A DNA stretch of 14,917 nucleotides, from positions 1 to 14,917 of the forward strand of contig CAZLKN010000066.1 in the NCBI GenBank assembly GCA_964560135.1. The letters run 5' to 3'. The translations under genes were made by a program, and so were the position numbers. The stretch comes from CAZLKN01 sp964560135 (GTDB lineage Bacteria > Actinomycetota > JAICYB01). The first letter of the stretch is position 1. Each line of letters begins with the position of its first letter. The notes below the pieces were generated by a model. The model was not told the origin of the DNA and made no database searches. It saw only the letters and a list, made by a program, of their open reading frames with translations. Below, piece after piece: positions 1 through 6,690 of this stretch.

Positions 1-2
1 GG

Positions 3-128
3 ATCGCGATCTTCTCCGCGGACACGCCCAACCACCTGAACCTGGTGAAGCCGGCCCTCAACGAGATCTTCCACACGACGTCGATGAACAGCTACCTGAC
101 CCTGCCGCTCGTCGCCGCGTCGCCCTGA
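3..128 (+). CDS. C-terminal end of an unidentified protein (partial, 5' end outside window)
   Basis: An open frame runs from the left edge to TGA at 126-128, giving 41 residues that end LTLPLVAASP. The frame has no stop, and it converges on the acyl-CoA dehydrogenase gene with only 6 bases between the two stop codons, so a real gene end is likely. The visible piece contains an FSADTPNHLNLVKPALNEI stretch followed by a mixed hydrophobic tail. I do not recognise the family from so short a fragment and assign no function. There is no room for a separate terminator after it. Confidence 0.5.
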   Translation: MAIFSADTPNHLNLVKPALNEIFHTTSMNSYLTLPLVAASP

Positions 129-134
129 GCTCCC

Positions 135-1223
135 TCAGAGACCGATGTGCCGGGCCACGAGCTCGGTGTGATGGCCCGCGTCGCCGAACGCGAGATCTGC
201 GGCCATCGCGTGCCGGTAGTAGTAGTGGAGGTCGTACTCCTGGGTGAAGCCCATTGCACCGTGGACCTGGTGGCCGAGCCCGCACACCCGCCGGTAGGCG
301 TCGCCCACCCAGGCCTTGGCCAGCGACACCTCCTCGGACGCCTCCAGGCCCTCCGACAGCCTCCACGCGGCCTCGTAGGCGATCAGCCGGGCCCCCAGCA
401 CGTCGGAGGCCATGTTCGCGCAGTGGTGCTGGATCGCCTGGAAGCTGCCCACCGGCTTGCCGAACTGCTGTCGTTCGGTCGCGTAGGACACGGTCATGTC
501 CAGAACCCGCTGGGCGCCGCCGACCATCTCCACGCAGGCGGCCACGGCCCCGAGATCGCGGATCGCCTGGGCCGCGCCGGCCGGGATCTCCCCGGCCGCC
601 TCCACGCGGACCCCGTCGAGGTCCACACGGTGCTCGGGGATCGCACGGACGGTCTCCAACCGCTCGGCGGTGACGCCTTGGGCGTCCGCGGCGACGACGA
701 GCACCCGAGGCTCGCCGTCCTCGCCACGCGCCACCACGACGAGAGCGTCGGCGACGTTCGCGTACGGGACGAACATCACGCTGCCCCCCAGCACGTACCC
801 GTCGCCGTCGCGTGTGGCGACCGGCGCCTCCTCGGGCCCCCAGCCGAATCCGCAGGCGGTCAGGATCCTCTCGCCACGGGCGATCGGGGGCAGGTACCGC
901 TGCTTCTGGTCGTCGGTGCCGAAGCGGGCCAGCGGCAGACCGCTCCAGACCACCGTGGGGACGAACGGGCTCGGCGTCTGGAACCGGCCCAGCTCCTCGA
1001 TCAGCAGGCAGAGTTCCAGGAACCCCTCTCCCAGGCCCCCGTGCTCCTCGGGCAGCGCCAGGGCCGTCCACCCGAGCTCGACCATCTCCTTCCACAGCCC
1101 CGACGAGTACCCGGCGGGGTCGTCGGCCATCGCCCGTACGTGGGACATCGGGCAGCGGTCGGCCAGCAGCTCCCGGGCGGTGCTGCGGATCGCCTCCTGC
1201 TCTTCGGTGAAGACGAGGTTCAT
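135..1223 (-). CDS. Acyl-CoA dehydrogenase 2, degenerate-type subunit (362 aa)
   Basis: This is an acyl-CoA dehydrogenase family flavoprotein, the last gene of the minus-strand operon. The N-terminal helical domain begins MNLVFTEEQEAIRSTARELL. The C-terminal domain keeps the family FAD/dimer motifs RQQFGKPVGSFQAIQHH (251-267) and GHQVHGAMGFTQEYDLH (317-333). The middle domain is unusual. Where catalytic members have a T-E-P-x-A-G-S-D flavin-binding motif, it reads FGWGPEEAPVATRDGDG (126-142). Aligning through VLDMTVSY puts glycine (about 225) at the position of the isovaleryl-CoA dehydrogenase base, and the alternative base in the MCAD-type YEGT segment is also absent (FGDAGHH, 346-352). This resembles the non-catalytic partner of mycobacterial FadE26/FadE27-type heteromers; partnership with the dehydrogenase at 2956-4188 is inferred. 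The ATG at 1223 lies one base after the TGA of the VOC gene, suggesting translational coupling. An upstream in-frame start would run into the VOC gene and is not needed. Confidence 0.9.
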   Translation of the reverse strand: MNLVFTEEQEAIRSTARELLADRCPMSHVRAMADDPAGYSSGLWKEMVELGWTALALPEEHGGLGEGFLELCLLIEELGRFQTPSPFVPTVVWSGLPLARFGTDDQKQRYLPPIARGERILTACGFGWGPEEAPVATRDGDGYVLGGSVMFVPYANVADALVVVARGEDGEPRVLVVAADAQGVTAERLETVRAIPEHRVDLDGVRVEAAGEIPAGAAQAIRDLGAVAACVEMVGGAQRVLDMTVSYATERQQFGKPVGSFQAIQHHCANMASDVLGARLIAYEAAWRLSEGLEASEEVSLAKAWVGDAYRRVCGLGHQVHGAMGFTQEYDLHYYYRHAMAADLAFGDAGHHTELVARHIGL

Positions 1224-1224
1224 G

Positions 1225-2163
1225 TCAGCGCTGGGGTGGGATCTTGTCGGAGCGTACCCACACACCGGGGCGCTCCTCCCAGAAGAGCTGGGTGAGCACG
1301 CCACCGGTCTGCTTCGGATGCAGGAAGGTGTCCTGCCAGCGGGCGCCGTCGGTGGTTCCCTCGTTGGACCCGAAGGGCTCCAGTCCATGGTGCTCGCAGG
1401 CCTTCAACGCCGCGTCCCAGTCGGCGACCTCCAGGGTGACGTGGTGGGCGCCCGGCCCCGAGCGCTCCAGGAAGCGCTCGATGAAGGACTCTTCGCCGCG
1501 GGGCATGATGATCTCCCAGCAGATCGCCGAGCCGGGGATGTTCATCACGAGGTCGGCCATGTCCGGGTGCTCGTCGGTCGGGGTGCGCCACACCTGAACG
1601 AACCCGGCCAGGTCCTTGTACCAACCGGCGAGCTCATCGCGGTCGTGGAAGGCCTGGCAGACGTGGTCGACCGTCACCACGCCGAGGGACGGCACGTCGG
1701 GGCGACGGAAGCTCTCGGAGGCCTTCGGGTCGTCGCCGCACATCGTGTGCTCCCCGGGGCCGTTGATCCGGAACAGAACCCCGCTGCCGTGCTCCGGCGG
1801 TGACAGCGACGCTTCGATCCACTTCCCGGGCTCGCCGGCGGTCGCCTTGATCCCCCGGTCGGCCAACTCCTGCTCGGCCCGCTCGATGTCGGGCACCTCG
1901 ACGGCCACGTGATGGAGGCCGCCACGGCCGCCCTGGCCGTCGATCCACTCCTGGAGGGGTGAGCCGTCGCCCGCGGGCGCCAGCACCTCCCAGTACTGGC
2001 CCCAGCTGCCGGGGACGGCGAACCGCGCCCCCTTGGAGCCGGCGGCCGGATTGTCCCAGCTCCGCACCCGGCGGTACCCGAACAACCCCTCCATGAGCTC
2101 GACCTGGGGCTCGAGCTCCGGTACGACCTGGCTGACGTGGTCCAAACGGTAGATCTCCAACAT
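1225..2163 (-). CDS. Tandem-domain VOC (glyoxalase/epimerase/dioxygenase superfamily) protein (312 aa)
   Basis: The protein has two vicinal-oxygen-chelate domains, about residues 4-135 and 162-298. Each repeats the family beta strands that carry metal ligands: LDHVSQVV, YWEVLAPA and LHHVAVEV in the first, VDHVCQAF, CWEIIMP and AHHVTLEV in the second. The C-terminal domain ends with FLHPKQTGGVLTQL, which closely resembles the final strand of methylmalonyl-CoA epimerase (HPK..GVL.EL). The usual last glutamate is glutamine (Q292) there and arginine (R132) in the first domain. By position the second domain could offer His167, Glu217, His241 and Gln292, while the first looks incomplete. Reactions in the superfamily range from epimerisation of 2-methyl acyl-CoAs to ring cleavage. 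Its place between acyl-CoA genes favours an acyl-CoA or lactone substrate, but that is inference. Two in-frame ATGs lie 6 bases apart; the second is chosen because GAGGAG sits 6 bases before it and directly abuts the first. Confidence 0.85.
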   Translation of the reverse strand: MLEIYRLDHVSQVVPELEPQVELMEGLFGYRRVRSWDNPAAGSKGARFAVPGSWGQYWEVLAPAGDGSPLQEWIDGQGGRGGLHHVAVEVPDIERAEQELADRGIKATAGEPGKWIEASLSPPEHGSGVLFRINGPGEHTMCGDDPKASESFRRPDVPSLGVVTVDHVCQAFHDRDELAGWYKDLAGFVQVWRTPTDEHPDMADLVMNIPGSAICWEIIMPRGEESFIERFLERSGPGAHHVTLEVADWDAALKACEHHGLEPFGSNEGTTDGARWQDTFLHPKQTGGVLTQLFWEERPGVWVRSDKIPPQR

Positions 2164-2169
2164 CGTCAT

Positions 2170-2175
2170 CTCCTC
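2170..2175 (-). promoter_or_regulatory. Shine-Dalgarno site deciding the VOC gene start
   Basis: On the minus strand GAGGAG is followed by ATGACGATG. Spacing is 0 bases to the first ATG (2169) and 6 bases to the second (2163), so the second is the better start and the protein begins MLEIYRLDHV. The first would add only Met-Thr. Confidence 0.6.
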
Positions 2176-2188
2176 GTCGTCGATCGAC

Positions 2189-2926
2189 TCAGCGCGCGTG
2201 GGGCTCGACCCAGTCGTATCCCTTGTTGATCAGTTCCTTCACGAGGCGCACGTTGTAGCGGTTCATCGCGCCGATGCGGCGTCCGAGCTCCGCCACCTCC
2301 TCGTCGAAGGAGTCCTCTGGGAAAACGTGGTTGACCAGTCCGATCTCCATGGCCCGCTCCGCGTCGATACGCACACCGGTGAGGATCAGTTCCTTGGCCA
2401 GGGCCTTGCCGATCAGCTCCGGCAGACGCGTCAGGCTCCCCCAGCCGGGCGCGTTCCCGCCGAACTCCGGCTGGTCGGGGTCACCGTCCTCGGCGATCTT
2501 CGGCCGGTACGGGGGCCGCGCCGACAGCGTGATCTCCGGGAGGCCGAGCTTCGCGTCTTCCCTGGCGACGATGAAGTCGGCACCGAGCGCGAGCTCGAGT
2601 CCGCCACCGAGTACGTACCCGTGGACGGCGGCGATGATCGGCAGGCTCGTCCGCTCCATCTGCTCGACGATCCGCTTCCCCATCCGGGCCTGCTCAACCC
2701 GGTCGGCGGCCGTGATCTTCTCCGACCATCCGATGTCCATCCCGGCGCAGAAGGCGCGTCCGGAACCGCGGAGCACGATCACCGTCACGTCGTCGCGGGC
2801 CTCCAGCTCGGTGAGCACCTCGCGGAGCTCACGCATCATCGTCTCGTCGACGGCGTTGAGCTTGTCCGGGCGGTCGAGCGTCAGCGTCGCAACCTGTTCC
2901 TCGACCTTCAGGTTCAGCGTCTCCAT
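2189..2926 (-). CDS. Enoyl-CoA hydratase/isomerase (crotonase) family protein with active-site-proximal insertion (245 aa)
   Basis: This is a crotonase-fold enzyme expected to act on acyl-CoA thioesters, most simply hydrating the 2-enoyl-CoA made by the dehydrogenases of the same operon. The oxyanion-hole segments are GRAFCAGMDI (56-65) and HGYVLGGGLELAL (102-114). Both glutamates of rat mitochondrial enoyl-CoA hydratase (Glu144, Glu164) have counterparts, E111 in GGGLE and E131 in LPEITLS. Directly after LPEITLS there is an extra stretch of about 22 residues (136-157), rich in Pro, Asp, Glu and Gly, before the family motif resumes as NAPGWGSLTRL. Typical hydratases go from PEI to PGxGG with about four residues between. 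Start: ATG at 2926 has GAGGAG 8 bases upstream (2935-2940). The gene begins 29 bases after the dehydrogenase 1 stop. Other crotonase reactions (isomerase, hydrolase, retro-Claisen) are not excluded. Confidence 0.9.
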   Translation of the reverse strand: METLNLKVEEQVATLTLDRPDKLNAVDETMMRELREVLTELEARDDVTVIVLRGSGRAFCAGMDIGWSEKITAADRVEQARMGKRIVEQMERTSLPIIAAVHGYVLGGGLELALGADFIVAREDAKLGLPEITLSARPPYRPKIAEDGDPDQPEFGGNAPGWGSLTRLPELIGKALAKELILTGVRIDAERAMEIGLVNHVFPEDSFDEEVAELGRRIGAMNRYNVRLVKELINKGYDWVEPHAR

Positions 2927-2955
2927 AGCGTTCTCTCCTCTTCCTCGACCGATCC

Positions 2956-4188
2956 TCATTCCCTCGGCAAGCCGAGCCCGCGGGTGGCGACCACGTTGCG
3001 CTGGATCTCGGAGGTGCCTGCGAGGAACGTCGCGGCCACCGAGTCGAAGCACATATGCGTGAACACCCCGTTCAGTGGTGCACCCTCACGCTGCCACAGA
3101 CGGGCCAGCGGACCGAACGCCTTCGCCCCCGTCCGCGCGAGCCGCTGGTGCAGCTCCGCGCTGAACAGCTGGTTGATCGACGCCTCGTACCCGGGCACCT
3201 TGCCCGACGCCTGCACCGACACCGTGTACCGGGCGAGGTTGTAGAGCACCCGCACCTCCGTGTAGCGCTGCGCGATCTCGTGCCGGACGGGGGCCCAGTC
3301 GTCCCGGAGCCGCGCCCTGCCCTCGTCGCTGTTCACGTAGTCGACGAGGTTCCGCAACCCGCGCTCGTACTTGATCGTCGCACCGATGCCGGAGCGCTCG
3401 AAGGTGAGTGTGGTCATCCCGACGTACCACCCACGGTTCTCCTCGCCCACCCGGTTGGCCACGGGCACGCGGACGTCCTCGAAGAAGATCTCGCCGAACG
3501 GCGCCGCCCCGCGGATGTCGGCGATCGGCCGGACGGTCACCCCGGGCGTGTCGGCATCCACGAGCAGGAAGGTGATGCCCCGGTGCTTGCGCGCCTCCGG
3601 ATCGGTGCGGACGAGGATGAAGAAGGCGTCGGCGTTCTGAGCCAGCGATGTCCAGACCTTCTGGCCGTTCACGACGTAGTGGTCGCCGTCGAGCACCGCG
3701 CGCGTCCGCAGCGAGGCGAGGTCGGAGCCGGCTTCGGTTTCGGAGAACCCCTGCGACCAGACCACCTCACCCGAAGCGATCTTCGGCAAGTGTTCGCGCT
3801 TCTGCTCTTCCGTGCCGTGCTCGAGCAGCGTCGGCGCCAGCAGGTTCACGGCGATCCCGTTCACCTGGGGCACCCCGGCCCGCATCATCTCCTCGGCGAG
3901 GATGAAGTCCTCCACCGGGCCGAGTCCGGCCCCGCCGTACTCCGTCGGCCAGTGGGAGCCCACCCAGCCGCGCTCGTTCAGCGCCGCCGCCCATTCCATC
4001 GCCGCCTTGCGGCGGGCGGGGTCATCCGATCGGGCGTCGGCGATCCAGTTGTAGCCCGCCACGTCCTCGGGCTCCAGGCTCTGCTCCCCGGTGGTGTCCG
4101 GGGTGTAGTCGGGCGGGAAGCGGTCGCGGATGAAGCTGCGGACCTCCTCCCTGAACGCGGCCTGCTCGGGTGTGTCTCGCCAGTTCAC
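2956..4188 (-). CDS. Acyl-CoA dehydrogenase 1, catalytic-type subunit (410 aa)
   Basis: This is an FAD-dependent acyl-CoA dehydrogenase forming a 2,3-double bond in an acyl-CoA and passing electrons to electron-transfer flavoprotein. The N-terminal helical domain is about residues 1-130. The flavin-contact motif GFSETEAGSD (147-156) is intact in all but the usual proline. YVVNGQKVWTS (171-181) and ITFLLVDADTPGV follow. Near the C-terminus is LAGTSEIQRNVVATRGLGLPRE (from 389), where the MCAD-type YEGT glutamate is replaced by alanine. A glutamate in TLTFERSGIG (E264) matches the isovaleryl-CoA dehydrogenase base position (Glu254), which FadE26-type steroid dehydrogenases also use. The start is GTG at 4188, overlapping the synthetase TGA by 4 bases (GTGA), with AGGAGG 7 bases upstream. 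Overall it resembles actinobacterial FadE26/FadE28-like subunits; the substrate is unknown. Confidence 0.92.
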   Translation of the reverse strand: MNWRDTPEQAAFREEVRSFIRDRFPPDYTPDTTGEQSLEPEDVAGYNWIADARSDDPARRKAAMEWAAALNERGWVGSHWPTEYGGAGLGPVEDFILAEEMMRAGVPQVNGIAVNLLAPTLLEHGTEEQKREHLPKIASGEVVWSQGFSETEAGSDLASLRTRAVLDGDHYVVNGQKVWTSLAQNADAFFILVRTDPEARKHRGITFLLVDADTPGVTVRPIADIRGAAPFGEIFFEDVRVPVANRVGEENRGWYVGMTTLTFERSGIGATIKYERGLRNLVDYVNSDEGRARLRDDWAPVRHEIAQRYTEVRVLYNLARYTVSVQASGKVPGYEASINQLFSAELHQRLARTGAKAFGPLARLWQREGAPLNGVFTHMCFDSVAATFLAGTSEIQRNVVATRGLGLPRE

Positions 4189-5777
4189 GCGCCGACCTCC
4201 TCGGCCTCGCCGTCCCATGTGTCGGGTGTGATCCCCTGGTCGCCCATCGCGCGCAGCTCGTGCTTGGCGACCTTCCCCGTGGAGCTGCGCGGCAACTCCT
4301 GTCCCCGCAGCTCCACGTACCGCGGCACCATGAACGACGGCAGGCGCTCCTCACAGAAGCCGACCACCTCCGCGGGGGTCAACTCGGCCCCCGGCACCGG
4401 CACGACCACCACCTTGACCTCCTCCTCTTCCAGCTCGGAGGGCACGCCGATCGCCGCGCACTCCAGCACCCGGGGGTGGAGGTTGAGGCTGCACTCCAGG
4501 TCGAAAGCGGAGATGTTCTCGCCGCGCCGCCGGATCGCGTCCTTCATGCGGTCCAGGAAGTAGACGTACCCATCCTCGTCCCGCCACGCGCGGTCGCCGG
4601 TGTGGAACCACTGGTTGCGGAAGCAGTGGGTCGTGTACTCCCAGTACCCGTAGTATCCGGTGGTGATCACGAAGGGCTGCCGCGGGCGGACGACGATCTC
4701 GCCGGGCTCCCCCGGTGCCACTTCCCGGTCGTGGGGGTCGACGATCTTCACCTCGAAGCGCTCGGAGTTCTCCACGCCGCAGGATCCCTCCCGCCACTCG
4801 CCGAACGGGCTGCCGGTGGGGATTCCGGCCTCGGTGCTCGTATAGGTTTCCACCGAGCGCACCCCGAAGCGCTCGTGCAGCGCGGGATCGAGGGCGGACT
4901 TGCCCATGTAGAAGGTCTCCAGGGGGTGGTCCCGGTCGCGCGGGGTGGGCGGCTGCTTGAGCAGGATCGGGATCATCGAGAAGACGCCCATCGTCGCCTG
5001 GGCACCGAAGTAGCGGATCTCGTCCCAGAACCGTGACGCGCTGAACCGCTCCACGATCGCCACCGAGCCACCGGACAGCAGCGCGGCCATCATCCCGTCC
5101 CACAGCCCCGCGGCATGGAACAGGGGCAGCGGGCAATAGATCGTCTTGCCCCAACGATCCAGGAACCGGAGGTTGTCCTGGGCGCAGCTCAACGCGAGGG
5201 CGTGCGGCGTCATCACTCCCTTCGAGGGCCCGGTCGTGCCCGAGGTGTACATGATCGCCTGCAGATCGCTGAAAGCGACCTCGACGCGGGGATCCTCGTC
5301 GCCGTGGTCCAGCAGCCGGCGCAGCGGTACGGCCGGCGCGGGAAGGGTGTCCGGCGCCGCGGCCGCGGTGCGGACCGCGACGGTCCGGATGCCGGGGACC
5401 CGCTCCAGCACCCGGGCCGCATCATCGAGGTGGGGCTCGTCCACGATCAGCGCACAGGCGTCGGAGGTGTCGAGCACGTGGTGGAGGAGGTCGCCGCGGT
5501 AGGCGATGTTTACGGGGACCGCGACCGCGCCCAGCTTGGCGAGCGCGAATACGAGATGCACGATGTCGGCGCAGTTGGGAAGCATCAGCGCGACGTGGTC
5601 ACCGGCCCGTACCCCCAGGGAGATCAGGCCCTGCGCGTACCGGTTGGCCGTGGCGTCGACCTCCCCGTAGGTGAGCTCACCGTCCAGGAAACGGAGGAAC
5701 GGCGCCGCGTGGTGGCTCCGCGCCTGTTCGCGGAGCACGTCACCCAGCACGAGCTCCTCGAGCGTGCGATCGCGCAT
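4185..5777 (-). CDS. AMP-dependent acyl-CoA synthetase/ligase, CaiC/FadD-like (530 aa)
   Basis: This ANL-superfamily enzyme activates a carboxylic acid with ATP through an acyl-adenylate and transfers it to coenzyme A. It is the first gene of the operon, so it probably sets the pathway's entry substrate. The core motifs are present: the P-loop YTSGTTGPSKG (177-187), PLPLFHAAG (216-224), YTSTEAG (312-318), HTGDRAWRDEDGYVYFLDR (392-410), MKDAIRRRGENIS (411-423) and the catalytic lysine K502 in STGKVAKHEL. The N-terminal half (LTYGEVDATANRYAQGL, VALMLPNCADIV, AVAVPVNIAYRGD) resembles crotonobetaine/carnitine-CoA ligases and medium-chain ligases; the true acid is not readable. Length is normal for the family. 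The start ATG at 5777 has AGGAGG 5 bases upstream. The frame stays open upstream over the AraC gene, but that extension is antisense shadow. It overlaps dehydrogenase 1 by 4 bases. Confidence 0.93.
   Translation of the reverse strand: MRDRTLEELVLGDVLREQARSHHAAPFLRFLDGELTYGEVDATANRYAQGLISLGVRAGDHVALMLPNCADIVHLVFALAKLGAVAVPVNIAYRGDLLHHVLDTSDACALIVDEPHLDDAARVLERVPGIRTVAVRTAAAAPDTLPAPAVPLRRLLDHGDEDPRVEVAFSDLQAIMYTSGTTGPSKGVMTPHALALSCAQDNLRFLDRWGKTIYCPLPLFHAAGLWDGMMAALLSGGSVAIVERFSASRFWDEIRYFGAQATMGVFSMIPILLKQPPTPRDRDHPLETFYMGKSALDPALHERFGVRSVETYTSTEAGIPTGSPFGEWREGSCGVENSERFEVKIVDPHDREVAPGEPGEIVVRPRQPFVITTGYYGYWEYTTHCFRNQWFHTGDRAWRDEDGYVYFLDRMKDAIRRRGENISAFDLECSLNLHPRVLECAAIGVPSELEEEEVKVVVVPVPGAELTPAEVVGFCEERLPSFMVPRYVELRGQELPRSSTGKVAKHELRAMGDQGITPDTWDGEAEEVGA
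4196..4201 (-). promoter_or_regulatory. Shine-Dalgarno site supporting the GTG start of acyl-CoA dehydrogenase 1
   Basis: On the minus strand AGGAGG lies inside the last codons of the synthetase gene, 7 bases before GTG (4188). This supports the GTG start and the 4-base overlap over a longer in-frame ATG start at 4218, which would add ten arginine/glycine-rich residues with no homology value. Confidence 0.6.
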
Positions 5778-5803
5778 CCGTACCTCCTGCAGCATCTGTG
5801 CAT

Positions 5804-5832
5804 ATTTTTGACCAGGCTTACCCCGGTAGCAA
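5804..5832 (-). promoter_or_regulatory. Candidate promoter of the acyl-CoA operon
   Basis: On the minus strand TTGCTA (5832-5827) and AAAAAT (5809-5804) are separated by 17 bases, each matching the sigma-70 consensus at 4 of 6 positions. Transcription would start near 5797, leaving a short leader that contains the AGGAGG of the synthetase gene. The area is clearly richer in A/T than the flanking genes. The assignment rests on pattern only. Confidence 0.35.
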
Positions 5833-5852
5833 TCCCCAAACCGCGCAAGTCG

Positions 5853-5861
5853 ATGTACATT
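5853..5861 (+). promoter_or_regulatory. TACATT -10-like element and ATGTACAT palindrome at the AraC gene start
   Basis: ATGTACAT (5853-5860) is a perfect 8-base palindrome in the divergent promoter region. TACATT (5856-5861) fits the actinobacterial TANNNT -10 pattern and ends 7 bases before the ATG at 5868, the spacing expected for a leaderless transcript. No Shine-Dalgarno sequence precedes either candidate start. The palindrome could also be an operator half, but no second copy is evident, so operator function is speculative. Confidence 0.3.
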
Positions 5862-5867
5862 TCTGAT

Positions 5868-6680
5868 ATGCGGTGGATCCCGGAAGCCTCGGTGGAGATG
5901 CGCTGGGGGGACTTCTTCGAATGCGAGCAGGACTGGTACTGGAGCGTGCGCGACCTGCCGGTCATGGACCTGTGGCTGGTCACCGGGGGCGTGGGCTGGA
6001 TCTCCGACGGCCGCGACACCACACCGGTCGCCTCCGGCGACTGCCTGTTCCTGCGTCCCGGCCACACCTACGACGCGCGGCACGATCCCGACCGGCCACT
6101 GCGTCTGATCGCCGCCCACCTCGACGTCCTCGGACCCGACGGCGAGCGTCTCGACCCGCCGCCGGAGGAGCTCCCCGCCTTCGCCCGGCGCATGGAGCGC
6201 ACCGACCTGCTCCGGGAGCTGCTCTCCCGGGCTATCCACGCCCACCAGGAGGGAGACGGCGTGGCCGCCAACGCCTGGCTGCAGGCAGGGCTGATGGAAG
6301 TGGAGCGGCAGGACCGACGGGAATGGTCCCCCGGCCCCCTCGGTGAGGCGGCCCGGCGCATCGAGAAGATCTGCGACGAGATCCGCCGGCATCCCGAGCG
6401 GGACGTGAAGGTACAGGACATCGCCGCCGAGATGCACGTGTCCTCCGAGCATTTCAGCCGTCTCTTCCGGCGCCTGCAGGGGATCCCACCGCAGGCGTTC
6501 ATCACGCGGACGAAGATCGAAGCGGCGCAGCGACTGCTGCTGACCTCCAGCCACTCGATCGCCCGGATCGCCCGGACCCTCGGCTACGGTTCGCCCTTCT
6601 ACTTCTCCCGGCAGTTCAAAGCCAAGGTGGGCCTGTCGCCGAGCGAGTTCCGGCGGGGCGTCCGACGCGGGGACCGATGA
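5868..6680 (+). CDS. AraC-family transcriptional regulator (270 aa)
   Basis: The protein has an N-terminal cupin-like sensor domain (about residues 1-105, including WLVTGGVGWISDGRD and the SGDCLFLRPGHTYDARHD strand pair) and a C-terminal AraC/XylS DNA-binding domain (about 165-265). The latter has two helix-turn-helix units, VQDIAAEMHVSSEHFSRLFRR and SIARIARTLGYGSPFYFSRQF, and the family ending KAKVGLSPSEFRRG. It is transcribed divergently from the acyl-CoA operon, so the likely role is ligand-responsive control, usually activation, of that operon; the ligand may be the acid or a CoA intermediate. Two in-frame ATGs exist (5853 and 5868) and neither has a Shine-Dalgarno sequence. The second is preferred because a TACATT element sits at leaderless spacing; using the first adds five residues (MYISD). 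It converges on the aldo/keto reductase gene with 10 bases between stops. Confidence 0.9.
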   Translation: MRWIPEASVEMRWGDFFECEQDWYWSVRDLPVMDLWLVTGGVGWISDGRDTTPVASGDCLFLRPGHTYDARHDPDRPLRLIAAHLDVLGPDGERLDPPPEELPAFARRMERTDLLRELLSRAIHAHQEGDGVAANAWLQAGLMEVERQDRREWSPGPLGEAARRIEKICDEIRRHPERDVKVQDIAAEMHVSSEHFSRLFRRLQGIPPQAFITRTKIEAAQRLLLTSSHSIARIARTLGYGSPFYFSRQFKAKVGLSPSEFRRGVRRGDR

Positions 6681-6690
6681 CCGGCGACCC

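Noticed and set aside
496..1803. Plus-strand frame of 435 codons opposite dehydrogenase 2 and the VOC gene.
   Set aside because: Composition is Arg/Ser/Pro-rich low complexity, typical of antisense frames in very GC-rich DNA, and the minus strand carries clear protein families.
5778..6554. Long N-terminal extension of the acyl-CoA synthetase frame (259 extra codons).
   Set aside because: It lies antisense to the well-supported AraC gene, has no family similarity, and the ATG at 5777 has an ideal AGGAGG and starts exactly where the ligase domain begins.
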